Shown in pieces: positions 1-6,668 of a stretch of 19,101 nt of DNA (its first letter is position 1; the number at the start of each line of letters is the position of its first letter). Both the position numbers and the translations under genes were made by a program. The DNA is from Alphaproteobacteria bacterium (GTDB lineage: Bacteria; Pseudomonadota; Alphaproteobacteria; Puniceispirillales; Puniceispirillaceae), in assembly GCA_011522945.1 (NCBI GenBank), contig WTHY01000087.1, positions 1-19,101 of the forward strand. The letters are read 5' to 3'. Below the pieces are notes generated by a model. That model saw nothing but the letters and a program-made list of their open reading frames with translations, did no database searches and was not told the origin of the DNA.

Positions 1-543
1 CATAAAGCTTGCGGCATCACCTGAAGCTAATAATTCTGCTTCATCGCTAAGTGCGTCTAAAAATTTATCTAGCCAGTTATGTCTTTCAGTGCTGCCAAAG
101 TCATTGAGGACCCATTTATGTACATCTTCTTTTTGAGCAGGTCTGCCAACGCCTATGCGGACACGCCAATAATTCTGCCCCATATGACGGTCAATATCAC
201 GCAGACCATTATGCCCGCCATGGCCGCCGCCTTGTTTCACACGTAAACGACCAGCTTCAAGGTCAATTTCATCATGAAAGACAAAAATCTGATCTGTTGT
301 AAGTTTATGAAAGCGCGCTATTTCGGCGACTGGCAGACCAGATTTATTCATAAATGATTGCGGCTTTAGCAATAAAATTTTCTCACTGCCGATCCGGCCT
401 TCTGCTGTATGACCAGTAGATTTTTGTTTCCAGCCAGAAAAGCTATAATCATACGCCAGTTTATCGACGGCCATAAAGCCGACATTATGACGATTCTGGC
501 TATATTTTGTGCCCGGATTACCGAGCCCGACCCAAAGCTGCAT
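1..543 (-). CDS. pth: peptidyl-tRNA hydrolase (partial, C-terminus outside the window)
   Basis: Pth cleaves the ester bond of peptidyl-tRNAs that drop off the ribosome, recycling tRNA in the cytoplasm. The first 181 codons are present; the frame runs open through the window's left edge, so only the last few residues of a roughly 190-residue enzyme are missing. The N-terminus starts MQLWVGLGNPG. The family's key residues fall where expected: N9, H19 in NRHNVG, M65-N66 in SFMN, catalytic D91 in FHDEIDL, and N112 in GGGHGGHNGLRD (E. coli N10, H20, M67-N68, D93, N114). No strong ribosome binding site precedes the ATG. The gene lies downstream of rplY on the same strand, a common bacterial pairing, but a terminator hairpin sits between them, so its expression probably depends on readthrough or a local promoter. 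Identification is secure. Confidence 0.96.
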   Translation of the reverse strand, partial: MQLWVGLGNPGTKYSQNRHNVGFMAVDKLAYDYSFSGWKQKSTGHTAEGRIGSEKILLLKPQSFMNKSGLPVAEIARFHKLTTDQIFVFHDEIDLEAGRLRVKQGGGHGGHNGLRDIDRHMGQNYWRVRIGVGRPAQKEDVHKWVLNDFGSTERHNWLDKFLDALSDEAELLASGDAASFM

Positions 544-581
544 GATCAGTCCAGATGGCTATGATTTTACTATATTCTGAT

Positions 582-620
582 TAAACAAAAACAGGCGGCC
601 AGTATAGTGCCAGCCACCTG
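582..620 (-). terminator. rho-independent terminator downstream of rplY
   Basis: On the minus strand an 11-bp stem (CAGGTGGCTGG pairing with CTGGCCGCCTG, three G-U pairs) closes a 7-nt loop and is followed directly by TTTTTGTTTAA. It begins about 35 nt after the rplY stop codon and lies between rplY and pth, so it may end most prs-rplY transcripts or act as a partial terminator in front of pth. Confidence 0.8.
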
Positions 621-655
621 TCGCAATTTCATACAAACCAAAAGGCAGATGCTGA

Positions 656-1285
656 TTATTCAGCATCACCCTCAGTTGCTTCAGTCTCGTCTTCAGCTTC
701 ATCTTCATTTTTGACGCCGCCGCCAGGTGACTGCATAGTCGCCACTGTGAAGTCACGATCTGTGATGGTTGGTGTTACCCCTTCAGGTAGCTCAATAGAG
801 CTGATATGAATTGAGTCGCCAATCTTTACATCACCCAAATCAATAGTGATTTTCTCTGGGATTGATGATGGCGGGCAGCTTAATTCAACCTCATGGCGCA
901 CAACGTTTAATACGCCGCCGATTTTCAGGCCAGGGCATGTCGCTTCGTTGATGAATTCCACAGCCACTGATACTTCAACATTTGATGTTGCACTAACGCG
1001 CAGAAAATCTAAATGCAGAATATTGTCTGTAACAGGGTGGAATTGAATATCTTTTGTAATAACGCGTGTTGTTTTTCCATTTACATCGATATCCAAAAGA
1101 CGGCTGAATATGCCAGGCTCATGGACAGTTTTGCGGATAATGCGCGCCTCAAGCTCAATCCCAACTGGGGCTTTTTTATCACCGTAAATAACGGCAGGAA
1201 CCATACCTGCGCGGCGTGCCGCACGGGCGGACCCCTTACCGACCCGATCGCGCTCGGAAGCGCTGAGTGTAGTAATCTCTGACAT
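656..1285 (-). CDS. rplY: 50S ribosomal protein L25/general stress protein Ctc
   Basis: This is a 5S-rRNA-binding large-subunit protein of the two-domain Ctc/TL5 type (209 residues). Residues 1-95 form the L25 domain, with the typical GKGSARAARRAGMVPAVIYG segment (17-36) and the DIQFHPVTDNILHLDFLRV segment (79-97). Residues 100-185 form the C-terminal TL5-like beta domain. The last 20 residues are strongly acidic (Glu/Asp-rich), a tail common in alphaproteobacterial members. The ATG at 1285 was chosen because AAGGAG lies about 7 nt before it; a longer in-frame TTG start at 1303 would place that ribosome binding site inside the coding region. It follows prs by 150 bp and precedes pth on the same strand, a widespread prs-rplY-pth order. 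Confidence 0.96.
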   Translation of the reverse strand: MSEITTLSASERDRVGKGSARAARRAGMVPAVIYGDKKAPVGIELEARIIRKTVHEPGIFSRLLDIDVNGKTTRVITKDIQFHPVTDNILHLDFLRVSATSNVEVSVAVEFINEATCPGLKIGGVLNVVRHEVELSCPPSSIPEKITIDLGDVKIGDSIHISSIELPEGVTPTITDRDFTVATMQSPGGGVKNEDEAEDETEATEGDAE

Positions 1286-1403
1286 GTAATTTCTCCTTAT
1301 CAAATCAGATAGCCTTGCCTCCAGGGGTGCAAAGCCGGTCTGTTTCTATGCATAGACACAGAAAAATACAAGGAAAATCGCCCTAAATCGGGTGAAATGC
1401 ACG

Positions 1404-1426
1404 GAAAAATACCTATCCGTGGGTAT
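1404..1426 (-). terminator. weak candidate terminator after prs
   Basis: About 10 nt past the prs stop, the minus strand has a short stem ATACC/GGTAT with an 8-nt loop running into a T tract. A second, overlapping 6-bp stem (CACGGA/TCCGTG, 1400-1421) competes with it. Both are short, so partial termination or simply mRNA 3'-end structure is as likely as a true terminator. Confidence 0.3.
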
Positions 1427-1435
1427 CAGGTAGGC

Positions 1436-2368
1436 TTATTGGAATAGGCTAGAGACAGACCGTTCTTCATTAATGCGCATGATGGCTTCACCTAAAAGCG
1501 GCGCGATAGATATCTGCCTTATGTTTTTGGCTACCCGCATGGCTTCAGTTGCTTGAATGGAATCAGTTGTAACAAGCGAATTCAAAGGAGATGAGGCAAC
1601 CCGACTAACTGCGCCGCCAGATAACACGCCATGTGTGACATAGGCATCGACACTTAACGCACCTGCATTCATTAGAGCTTGTGCTGCATTACACAAAGTG
1701 CCACCTGAATCGACAATATCATCAACCATGATACAGTGGCGGTCAGAGACATCCCCAATAATATTCATGACTTCAGAGACACCTGCGCGTGGACGGCGCT
1801 TATCGATGATAGCTAGATCTGCATTTAGGCGGCTAGCAATAGCCCGTGCACGAACTACCCCGCCTACATCAGGTGATACAATTATCAACTTACCATCTTT
1901 ATACTGCTCTTGAATATCTGTCTTGAAAACAGGGGCGGCATAAAGATTGTCAGTGGGGATATCAAAAAAGCCCTGAATTTGGGCTGCATGAAGATCGATG
2001 GTAAGAACGCGGTCTGCACCTGCTGTCGTGATAAGGTTCGCAAGTAATTTGGCAGAAATTGGTGTTCTTGGTCCTGATTTCCTGTCCTGTCTTGCGTAGC
2101 CATAATAGGGCAGGACGGCTGTTACACGACGCGCAGATCCTCTGCGAAGTGCATCGAGTGTAACAAGTAATTCCATTACATTATCATTTGCTGGATAAGA
2201 AGTAGATTGGACGACAAAAACATCCTCACCACGGACATTCTCATGAATCTCTACAAAGACTTCCATATCTGCAAAACGTCTTACATCAGCAGTGGTTAAA
2301 GGAACATCTAAGTATGTAGCGATAGCTTCTGCCAGAGGGCGGTTCGAATTACAGGACAGTATTTTCAT
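1436..2368 (-). CDS. prs: ribose-phosphate pyrophosphokinase (PRPP synthetase)
   Basis: Prs transfers pyrophosphate from ATP to ribose 5-phosphate to make PRPP, the precursor for purines, pyrimidines, NAD, histidine and tryptophan. The 310-residue length is usual for class I enzymes. Visible motifs are the flexible ATP-loop YYGYARQDRK (88-97), the LHAAQIQGFFDIPTDNL segment (126-142) with the conserved His127, IDKRR (188-192), and the PRPP-binding signature VDDIVDSGGTL (215-225). The ATG start gives the family N-terminus (residues 1-12, with a Gly/Ser-Asn-rich first loop represented here by SCNSNRPLA). Only a weak purine-rich ribosome binding site is seen. The gene is the first large ORF after a 236-bp gap behind pgeF, so it may have its own promoter in that gap. 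Confidence 0.97.
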   Translation of the reverse strand: MKILSCNSNRPLAEAIATYLDVPLTTADVRRFADMEVFVEIHENVRGEDVFVVQSTSYPANDNVMELLVTLDALRRGSARRVTAVLPYYGYARQDRKSGPRTPISAKLLANLITTAGADRVLTIDLHAAQIQGFFDIPTDNLYAAPVFKTDIQEQYKDGKLIIVSPDVGGVVRARAIASRLNADLAIIDKRRPRAGVSEVMNIIGDVSDRHCIMVDDIVDSGGTLCNAAQALMNAGALSVDAYVTHGVLSGGAVSRVASSPLNSLVTTDSIQATEAMRVAKNIRQISIAPLLGEAIMRINEERSVSSLFQ

Positions 2369-2492
2369 AGTCGCTATCTTTGTCTTTTATGGACGTACGT
2401 CATGTCCAAGAGGCACATGTGTAATATATGAGTGTATTACCAATGCCATCTCTGATTCACAAGTGCTGATTGGGAAAACTGTAGCATTTCTG
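2369..2492 (-). promoter_or_regulatory. prs upstream region with inverted repeats
   Basis: This leader holds a 10-bp perfect palindrome GACGTACGTC (2392-2401) nested in TGGAC-N9-GTCCA (2390-2408), plus a 6-bp inverted repeat GTAATA-N8-TATTAC (2421-2440). A weak sigma70-like pair (TTGTGA, 17 bp, TAATAC) can be read on the minus strand just upstream of the latter repeat. Taken together they suggest a prs promoter or operator, but no single element is strong. Confidence 0.3.
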
Positions 2493-2564
2493 TCATACGA
2501 CCATGATACAGCTAGCTAATAAGCCTAAAAAAAGGAAGGCGATGAAGATCCAGAAATGCGGCAT
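2493..2564 (-). CDS. possible 23-residue membrane peptide between pgeF and prs
   Basis: This short reading frame has a strong ribosome binding site: AGAGGA is followed by 6 nt and then ATG. It encodes a peptide that begins MPHFWIFIAFLFLGLLAS and ends CIMVV before TGA. Apart from Pro2 and His3 it is nearly all hydrophobic, about the length of one membrane-spanning helix, with a single Cys after LLAS that superficially resembles a lipobox. It starts 40 nt after the pgeF stop codon and ends 124 nt before prs, on the same strand. I do not recognise a family. It could be a real small membrane protein, a leader peptide for prs, or a chance frame; the spacing and ribosome binding site favour translation. 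No function is proposed. Confidence 0.45.
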   Translation of the reverse strand: MPHFWIFIAFLFLGLLASCIMVV

Positions 2565-2604
2565 TTGCTATCCTCTTTATCTTAGTGCGAATCAAAGTTG
2601 ATGT

Positions 2605-3414
2605 TTACAGAGATATAATCGAAATAAGTCTGCCTGTTTCAGCCAGGTTATGATGTGTAGCATAACGATGACTAAAACAAGTACTGTCATCACCAGATGC
2701 AGCTAAATATGTATCAACGTCAATTATGTGCATGGAAATGAGGCCTGACTCTTTGCCGGCAAGTGCGCAAAAGGCAGGTAGATCAAAGCGCCACTTACCT
2801 GCCGCCTCTGTATCAGCAGTGAAACAACTATCAGCCGCTGTAAATCTGGCTAAATCCAGTGCCTGAGTGCGCATGTCATCACCCACCTGATAGCTTGCCT
2901 TATGAATTGTTGGACCAATCACCATAGTGATTTGTTCAGCAACAGCGCCAAGCTTGCACATGGCCTCTACAGTATTCTGAATGATGCCAGATACAGCGCC
3001 GCGCCACCCCGCATGACAGGCGCCAATGATTCGGGATTGGCTGTCATAAAGCAGAATAGGGGCACAATCGGCTGTGAGTATAGAAAGGGCTATATCCTCT
3101 CTTGCTGTCACCATACCATCAGCCTTGGGGCGGAAATGTGGTATTTCATCGGCTAAATAGGTGATGACCTCGGCAGAATGATATTGATACAAGCCACATA
3201 ATGCATCTGCCTGAATATTCAGACCCTGTGCCGCCCGTGTGCGGTTCTCTTCTATATTTGGTCTGTCATCTTTTGACCCATATCCGGCATTTAAACTCTT
3301 ATATACACCAGAGGAAATGCCGCCTTGTTTGGTAAAGAAGCCATGTCTGGTTTCAGATAGTGCTGGATGCTGAAAGGCTGATGTGCCATTGGAGAATCTA
3401 ATAGGTGTGATCAT
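2605..3414 (-). CDS. pgeF: laccase-domain protein, YfiH/PgeF family (peptidoglycan editing factor)
   Basis: This 269-residue member of the Cu-oxidase_4/YfiH family has the three metal-binding residues at H79 (YQYHS, usually QVHG), C117 (LTADCAPIL) and H134 (GACHAGWRGA). In E. coli YfiH/PgeF removes misincorporated amino acids from peptidoglycan precursors; relatives such as FAMIN and other bacterial homologues act on purine nucleosides, so the actual substrate here is not decided by sequence. The protein has no signal peptide and is cytoplasmic. The ATG overlaps the stop of the upstream methyltransferase gene by 4 bp (ATGA), implying translational coupling. The lgt-midA-pgeF order recurs in alphaproteobacteria. 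The nucleotide context (prs downstream) is compatible with either proposed role. Confidence 0.92.
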   Translation of the reverse strand: MITPIRFSNGTSAFQHPALSETRHGFFTKQGGISSGVYKSLNAGYGSKDDRPNIEENRTRAAQGLNIQADALCGLYQYHSAEVITYLADEIPHFRPKADGMVTAREDIALSILTADCAPILLYDSQSRIIGACHAGWRGAVSGIIQNTVEAMCKLGAVAEQITMVIGPTIHKASYQVGDDMRTQALDLARFTAADSCFTADTEAAGKWRFDLPAFCALAGKESGLISMHIIDVDTYLAASGDDSTCFSHRYATHHNLAETGRLISIISL

Positions 3415-4517
3415 GACATCTCTCCTGTCCTCATAGGCGCAGTTGCATCCAAAAAGCCAGGCGGTGTGCCATCTCCTTGCGGTACAAGCAAAGCAATTTT
3501 AAAAGCCTGACCCATCTGTGCTGGAGATAGCAACCTATCTAATGCTGCGATAAGTGCCCGATCTGCAGCTGGATTATCAGGCTGTCGAAGTTGGCTGGCG
3601 CGTGCTTCAATACCAAGCTGACGCAGACATTGCCCTTGCGGCACAGGGCCAATAAGACGGGCACCGGCATTTTTCGCCACTGTCGAGAGCGCATCAAAAT
3701 CAACCCAATGGGTCAAATCACTCTCGCCCGGCGCACTCAAGACGGGAATAGCCTTATGGTCTTTTACAGCTTGCAGCGTGTCGCCATGATTATCTGTCTT
3801 GCCATAATCACAAATAATCAGCGCGCCACCGTGATAGGCAATATGGGTAGATAGGCTCTGCATAAGATGCAAGCCAACTGGGCTGGTTTCAATAATGTCG
3901 TCTGGTTTTGCTGTTCCGGGCGCTTGGAAGGTTTTTAGCTGCTCTAAGGTGAGTTTTGGGCCAATTGAAAAGCTAAGCTCATCAGTGGCTATGTCAATCA
4001 TGCGATGATGCCAAGCGCCATTCTTATAAATGGCTTGGTCTACGCCAAGAGCGTCAAAAAATTCGTTTGCGATGCCAAATAAAGGTTGTTTGGGCAAATC
4101 AGATAAAGTGCTGATATGCCTTACTGTGCGCTGTGGAAGTGTTGCCGTTTGTTGGTCTTGTAATGCAGGACTGGCCTCTAAAAGATACCAGTCACTTTTT
4201 GCCAAATCAGGTGCCAATCTGCTGTAGGTCCGGTCTATATCGGCAAGCAATGTGCCGCGGCCAGGGCCAGCTTCAAATAGGCAGCTATCTGGTTTGTTAT
4301 AAAGCTGCCAGATATGTAGTAAAAGGCCAGCAAGCATTTCCCCAAATAGCTGTGAGACCTCTGGTGCTGTTATAAAATCGCCAGATTTGCCTATTGCCTG
4401 CCGGGTGCTGTAATAGCCAAATTCAGGATGGCTGAGGGCAGTTTTCATGAAATCTGAAACAGATATTTGATCTGTCTGTACAGTTGATCTCAGATATGTG
4501 AGCAAAGGCGTTGTCAT
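3411..4517 (-). CDS. class I SAM-dependent methyltransferase, NDUFAF7/MidA family
   Basis: The protein (368 residues) belongs to the COG1565 (DUF185) family. It shows the family block GDFITAPEVSQLFGEM (46-61), the SAM-binding glycine motif FEAGPGRGTLLADI (81-94), the NEFFDAL motif after the Rossmann core, and a later GALIICDYGK strand. The mitochondrial relative NDUFAF7 dimethylates an arginine of the complex I subunit NDUFS2 during assembly. Alphaproteobacterial complex I is the closest relative of the mitochondrial one, so an equivalent role on NuoD is a reasonable inference, not shown by the sequence. The gene overlaps both neighbours, lgt upstream and pgeF downstream, by 4 bp each (ATGA), so the three are almost certainly one transcript. 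Confidence 0.92.
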   Translation of the reverse strand: MTTPLLTYLRSTVQTDQISVSDFMKTALSHPEFGYYSTRQAIGKSGDFITAPEVSQLFGEMLAGLLLHIWQLYNKPDSCLFEAGPGRGTLLADIDRTYSRLAPDLAKSDWYLLEASPALQDQQTATLPQRTVRHISTLSDLPKQPLFGIANEFFDALGVDQAIYKNGAWHHRMIDIATDELSFSIGPKLTLEQLKTFQAPGTAKPDDIIETSPVGLHLMQSLSTHIAYHGGALIICDYGKTDNHGDTLQAVKDHKAIPVLSAPGESDLTHWVDFDALSTVAKNAGARLIGPVPQGQCLRQLGIEARASQLRQPDNPAADRALIAALDRLLSPAQMGQAFKIALLVPQGDGTPPGFLDATAPMRTGEMS

Positions 4518-5317
4518 TTGCGGTTAGCTTTTCTGATGAGATATACGCCTATAAGTATCATAGGTAGGGATAGAAGCTGTCCCATAGTAAGGCTAAGGTG
4601 ACCAAAATCTATCAAATATCCAATATGCGCATCTGGCTCTCTGGCATATTCAACAAGCCAACGTGACACACCATAGCCACAGGCAAATATGCCTGTTAGG
4701 TAAAATGGTTTGGCATAGGCGCCGCGCCGTGCAGATATAAACATGATGATGCCGAGCAGGATGCCTTCTAATCCGGCCTCATAAAGTTGGCTTGGATGGC
4801 GTGGTAATGGACCTGCATTCGGAAAGATAATACCGATTGGAAGCTCTGTTGTGCGTCCATATAGCTCTGCATTTATGAAATTCGCCATACGTCCAAAAAA
4901 CAGACCGATGGGGGCAACGCTTGCGACTCTATCTGAGATGGCTGAAACTGATATTTTTTGTCTACGGCTAACAAATAAGACAGCGCAAATCACACCTAAA
5001 AATCCACCGTGAAATGACATGCCGCCTTCCCAAATTTTTATAATCTCAAAAGGGTTGCTGAAGAAATAAGCAGGATTGTAAAAGCAAACATAGCCAAGCC
5101 GGCCGCCTATAATAATGCCAAATAAGGATAGGTTTAATAGCTGATCAAGCTGCTGGGTTGTAAAGGGTGCTGTAGTGCGCTTCACCTGAAGCACTAAGAT
5201 GCGCCAAGCCAATAGAATGCCAATAATATAAGCAAGCGCATACCATCGAATGGCAAGCGGACCTAGCTGAATGGCAACCGGGTTAATATGCGGAAACGTG
5301 AATAAAGTCTCGGTCAT
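4514..5317 (-). CDS. lgt: phosphatidylglycerol--prolipoprotein diacylglyceryl transferase
   Basis: Lgt attaches diacylglycerol from phosphatidylglycerol to the lipobox cysteine of preprolipoproteins in the inner membrane, the first step of lipoprotein maturation. The 267-residue protein has about seven hydrophobic segments. Family landmarks are HGGFLG with H103, the signature FFGRMANFINAELYGRTTE (140-158) with the essential R143, PRHPSQLYEA (172-181), and R226 in the EYAREPDA segment. One signature position usually held by Gly is Ala here (GRMAN versus the common GRxGN). The ATG at 5317 has only a weak AGG ahead of it. It is the first gene of the lgt-midA-pgeF operon and is divergent from the UbiK-like gene. 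Its substrate phosphatidylglycerol comes from the PgsA pathway also encoded in this window. Confidence 0.96.
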   Translation of the reverse strand: MTETLFTFPHINPVAIQLGPLAIRWYALAYIIGILLAWRILVLQVKRTTAPFTTQQLDQLLNLSLFGIIIGGRLGYVCFYNPAYFFSNPFEIIKIWEGGMSFHGGFLGVICAVLFVSRRQKISVSAISDRVASVAPIGLFFGRMANFINAELYGRTTELPIGIIFPNAGPLPRHPSQLYEAGLEGILLGIIMFISARRGAYAKPFYLTGIFACGYGVSRWLVEYAREPDAHIGYLIDFGHLSLTMGQLLSLPMILIGVYLIRKANRK

Positions 5318-5605
5318 GCCTATATCAAATCAAAGCTGTCTTGTGGTTTCAGTTTTAAGCGCCGCAGCCATGAAAGAAAAGGAAAACCATGCCAGTATTT
5401 AGGATTTCAACGCGATTAGTAGAGCATATCTTACAGCGTGTAAGGTCAAAGGAAACATAAGCTCCTTGCCTGATACAGAGGTGTAGCGCCCCTGTTCGGT
5501 TGCAAAGCAAAACGTCTTGTTTGGCTAGACGCCATTGCCTGCCATCTATATCCATCCTAAATTTGAGCTTATACAGACCTATTTTTGGTTAAGGAGTGCC
5601 CAGAT
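5318..5605. other. divergent intergenic region between lgt and the UbiK-like gene
   Basis: This 288-bp control region faces lgt leftwards and the UbiK-like gene rightwards. It contains an imperfect hairpin (ACAGAGGTG/CGCCCCTGT, about 5474-5494) with no T tract. A minus-strand frame of 66 codons (5355-5555) lacks a usable ribosome binding site and resembles no family I know. A plus-strand 21-codon frame starting at the ATG in AAGGAAAACCATG (near 5389) has a fair ribosome binding site but nothing else to support it. No tRNA or known structured RNA is recognised. Confidence 0.5.
5535..5563 (+). promoter_or_regulatory. candidate sigma70 promoter for the UbiK-like gene
   Basis: TTGCCT (5535-5540) and TAAATT (5558-5563) are separated by exactly 17 bp, each matching the consensus at four of six positions. 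Transcription would start near 5570, giving a leader of about 35 nt that contains the AAGGAG ribosome binding site at 5591-5596. Confidence 0.35.
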
Positions 5606-6007
5606 ATGCGCAAGCAACCCAAAATATTCGAAGGCCTAAAACATCTCAAAGGCACCTCTCTGCTAGGTGATATGGTGCAGATGGCTAATGGCGCTGCCTC
5701 AGCTTTCGGGGATGTGCGTAATCTGGTTTCTGATAGACTGCATAGCCGTGCAGAGCGTGCAAAGTCGGCAATGCGGAAAACCGCAAAAGCAGCAGGTAGA
5801 GGCCAAAGCTCGTCCGGGCAAAGGAAAGACGTGGTGCCAAGTGAAGATTTTGATGCAGCGCTTGCCCGAATCACAGCGCTTGGTAAACGAATCGAGGCTC
5901 TGGAGTCGCAATTAGAGGCTAGCGCATCCAAAAAACAGGCTGCGGTTCGAAAATCAGCGAAAAAAGCTGCGAAAAAGTCCGCTGCAAAAACAGCTAATAA
6001 AGTCTAA
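5606..6007 (+). CDS. UbiK/BMFP-family coiled-coil protein with Lys/Ala-rich tail
   Basis: This 133-residue protein matches the layout of UbiK (YqiC) accessory factors: an amphipathic helical N-terminal part (DMVQMANGAASAFGDVRN, about residues 22-39) and a short C-terminal coiled coil beginning EDFDAALARITALGKRIEALESQL (about 79-102). UbiK binds lipids and assists ubiquinone-modifying enzymes in E. coli. Unusual here are a basic linker of about 35 residues between the two parts and a histone-H1-like tail of repeated Lys-Ala motifs over the last 25 residues. The ATG at 5606 was preferred over an in-frame TTG at 5585 because AAGGAG lies 9 nt upstream of it. It is divergent from lgt, an arrangement I know from alphaproteobacteria. 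Family assignment rests on pattern, so it is less secure than for the enzymes nearby. Confidence 0.7.
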   Translation: MRKQPKIFEGLKHLKGTSLLGDMVQMANGAASAFGDVRNLVSDRLHSRAERAKSAMRKTAKAAGRGQSSSGQRKDVVPSEDFDAALARITALGKRIEALESQLEASASKKQAAVRKSAKKAAKKSAAKTANKV

Positions 6008-6029
6008 GGCTGGAGCGGTTTAGCGCATC

Positions 6030-6038
6030 TTATCCACA
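6030..6038 (+). promoter_or_regulatory. solitary consensus DnaA box
   Basis: TTATCCACA is an exact match to the classical DnaA box, lying 23 nt past the UbiK-like stop codon and about 110 nt before ybjN. A single 9-mer can occur by chance; it is listed because a cluster of similar boxes occurs elsewhere in the window. Confidence 0.35.
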
Positions 6039-6106
6039 ACAGAATGTAGGTCGCGAGTAATTGAACCACTAAATATTGTGTTGAAGCCAGAAACTAAGCC
6101 TGCCAT

Positions 6107-6130
6107 TTTTAAGGTATAAACACCTTAAAA
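6107..6130. repeat. perfect inverted repeat upstream of ybjN
   Basis: TTTTAAGGT and ACCTTAAAA (9 bp, perfect) flank ATAAAC. The centre includes a -10-like TATAAA (6115-6120), and the repeat ends 18 nt before the ybjN ATG. No T tract follows, so an operator or a 5'-leader hairpin fits better than a terminator. Confidence 0.55.
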
Positions 6131-6148
6131 GAGGCGCAAAGTAGCGGA

Positions 6149-6664
6149 ATGGCAAATACGGCGATTTCTTCAGATTACATGCTAGATGACAAATTAGGCC
6201 ACCCTATCGATATGGTGTCTCGTTTTGTCACACGCCAAGATTGGTATTTGCACCGGACGAGCGAAGACAGGCTCCTGGCAGAAGTTCCAGGACGCTGGGG
6301 TCAGTATCAGCTGCGTGCCGAATGGCAGGATGATGCTGAGGCGCTTTTGGTGAGATGTCATCTGGAACTCTCATTGGATGACGATATGAAGGGCAGTATG
6401 GCGTTGCTGCTTAGCCGGTTAAATCAAAATCTTTGGCTTGGATATTTCAGTCTTGATGAAGCCTCTGGCAGCATTGAGTTGCGCCATACCTTAGCCTTAC
6501 GCGGTGTTGGTGGCGCGACTGCTGAGCAGGTGGAAGATGTTGTTGATATTTTGCTCGGTGAAGCTGAACAGGCATTTCCTGTGATTTATCGGCAGGCACA
6601 TGGGTATGATGTGACTGATGGCGCAGCCCAACTCATCTTAATGCCTGTGCATGGCGAGGCGTAA
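6149..6664 (+). CDS. YbjN domain-containing protein
   Basis: The 171-residue protein has the YbjN fold pattern (PF10722), related to type III secretion chaperone-like folds. It shows alternating strands DWYLHRTSEDRLLAEVPGRWGQYQLRAEW (about 30-58), then a helical section with RLNQNLWLGYFSLDEASGSIELRHTLALRG (about 90-119), then a long helix EQVEDVVDILLGEAEQAFPVIYR. E. coli YbjN influences motility and stress responses, but the molecular function of the family is unknown. In alphaproteobacteria it commonly sits beside proC, as here: its last codons overlap or abut the proC start. It is soluble, with no signal peptide. The ribosome binding site is poor, with GAGG 14 nt from the ATG, but the next in-frame ATG (6179) has none at all. 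A perfect inverted repeat lies just upstream. Confidence 0.85.
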   Translation: MANTAISSDYMLDDKLGHPIDMVSRFVTRQDWYLHRTSEDRLLAEVPGRWGQYQLRAEWQDDAEALLVRCHLELSLDDDMKGSMALLLSRLNQNLWLGYFSLDEASGSIELRHTLALRGVGGATAEQVEDVVDILLGEAEQAFPVIYRQAHGYDVTDGAAQLILMPVHGEA

Positions 6665-6668
6665 TATT

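Noticed and set aside
1013..1282. 89-codon plus-strand frame opposite rplY
   Set aside because: It is antisense to a clearly conserved ribosomal protein gene, with no domain-like sequence of its own.
5355..5555. 66-codon minus-strand frame with five cysteines in the lgt upstream region
   Set aside because: It lacks a properly spaced ribosome binding site, resembles no family I know, and spans most of a divergent promoter region including the best candidate promoter.
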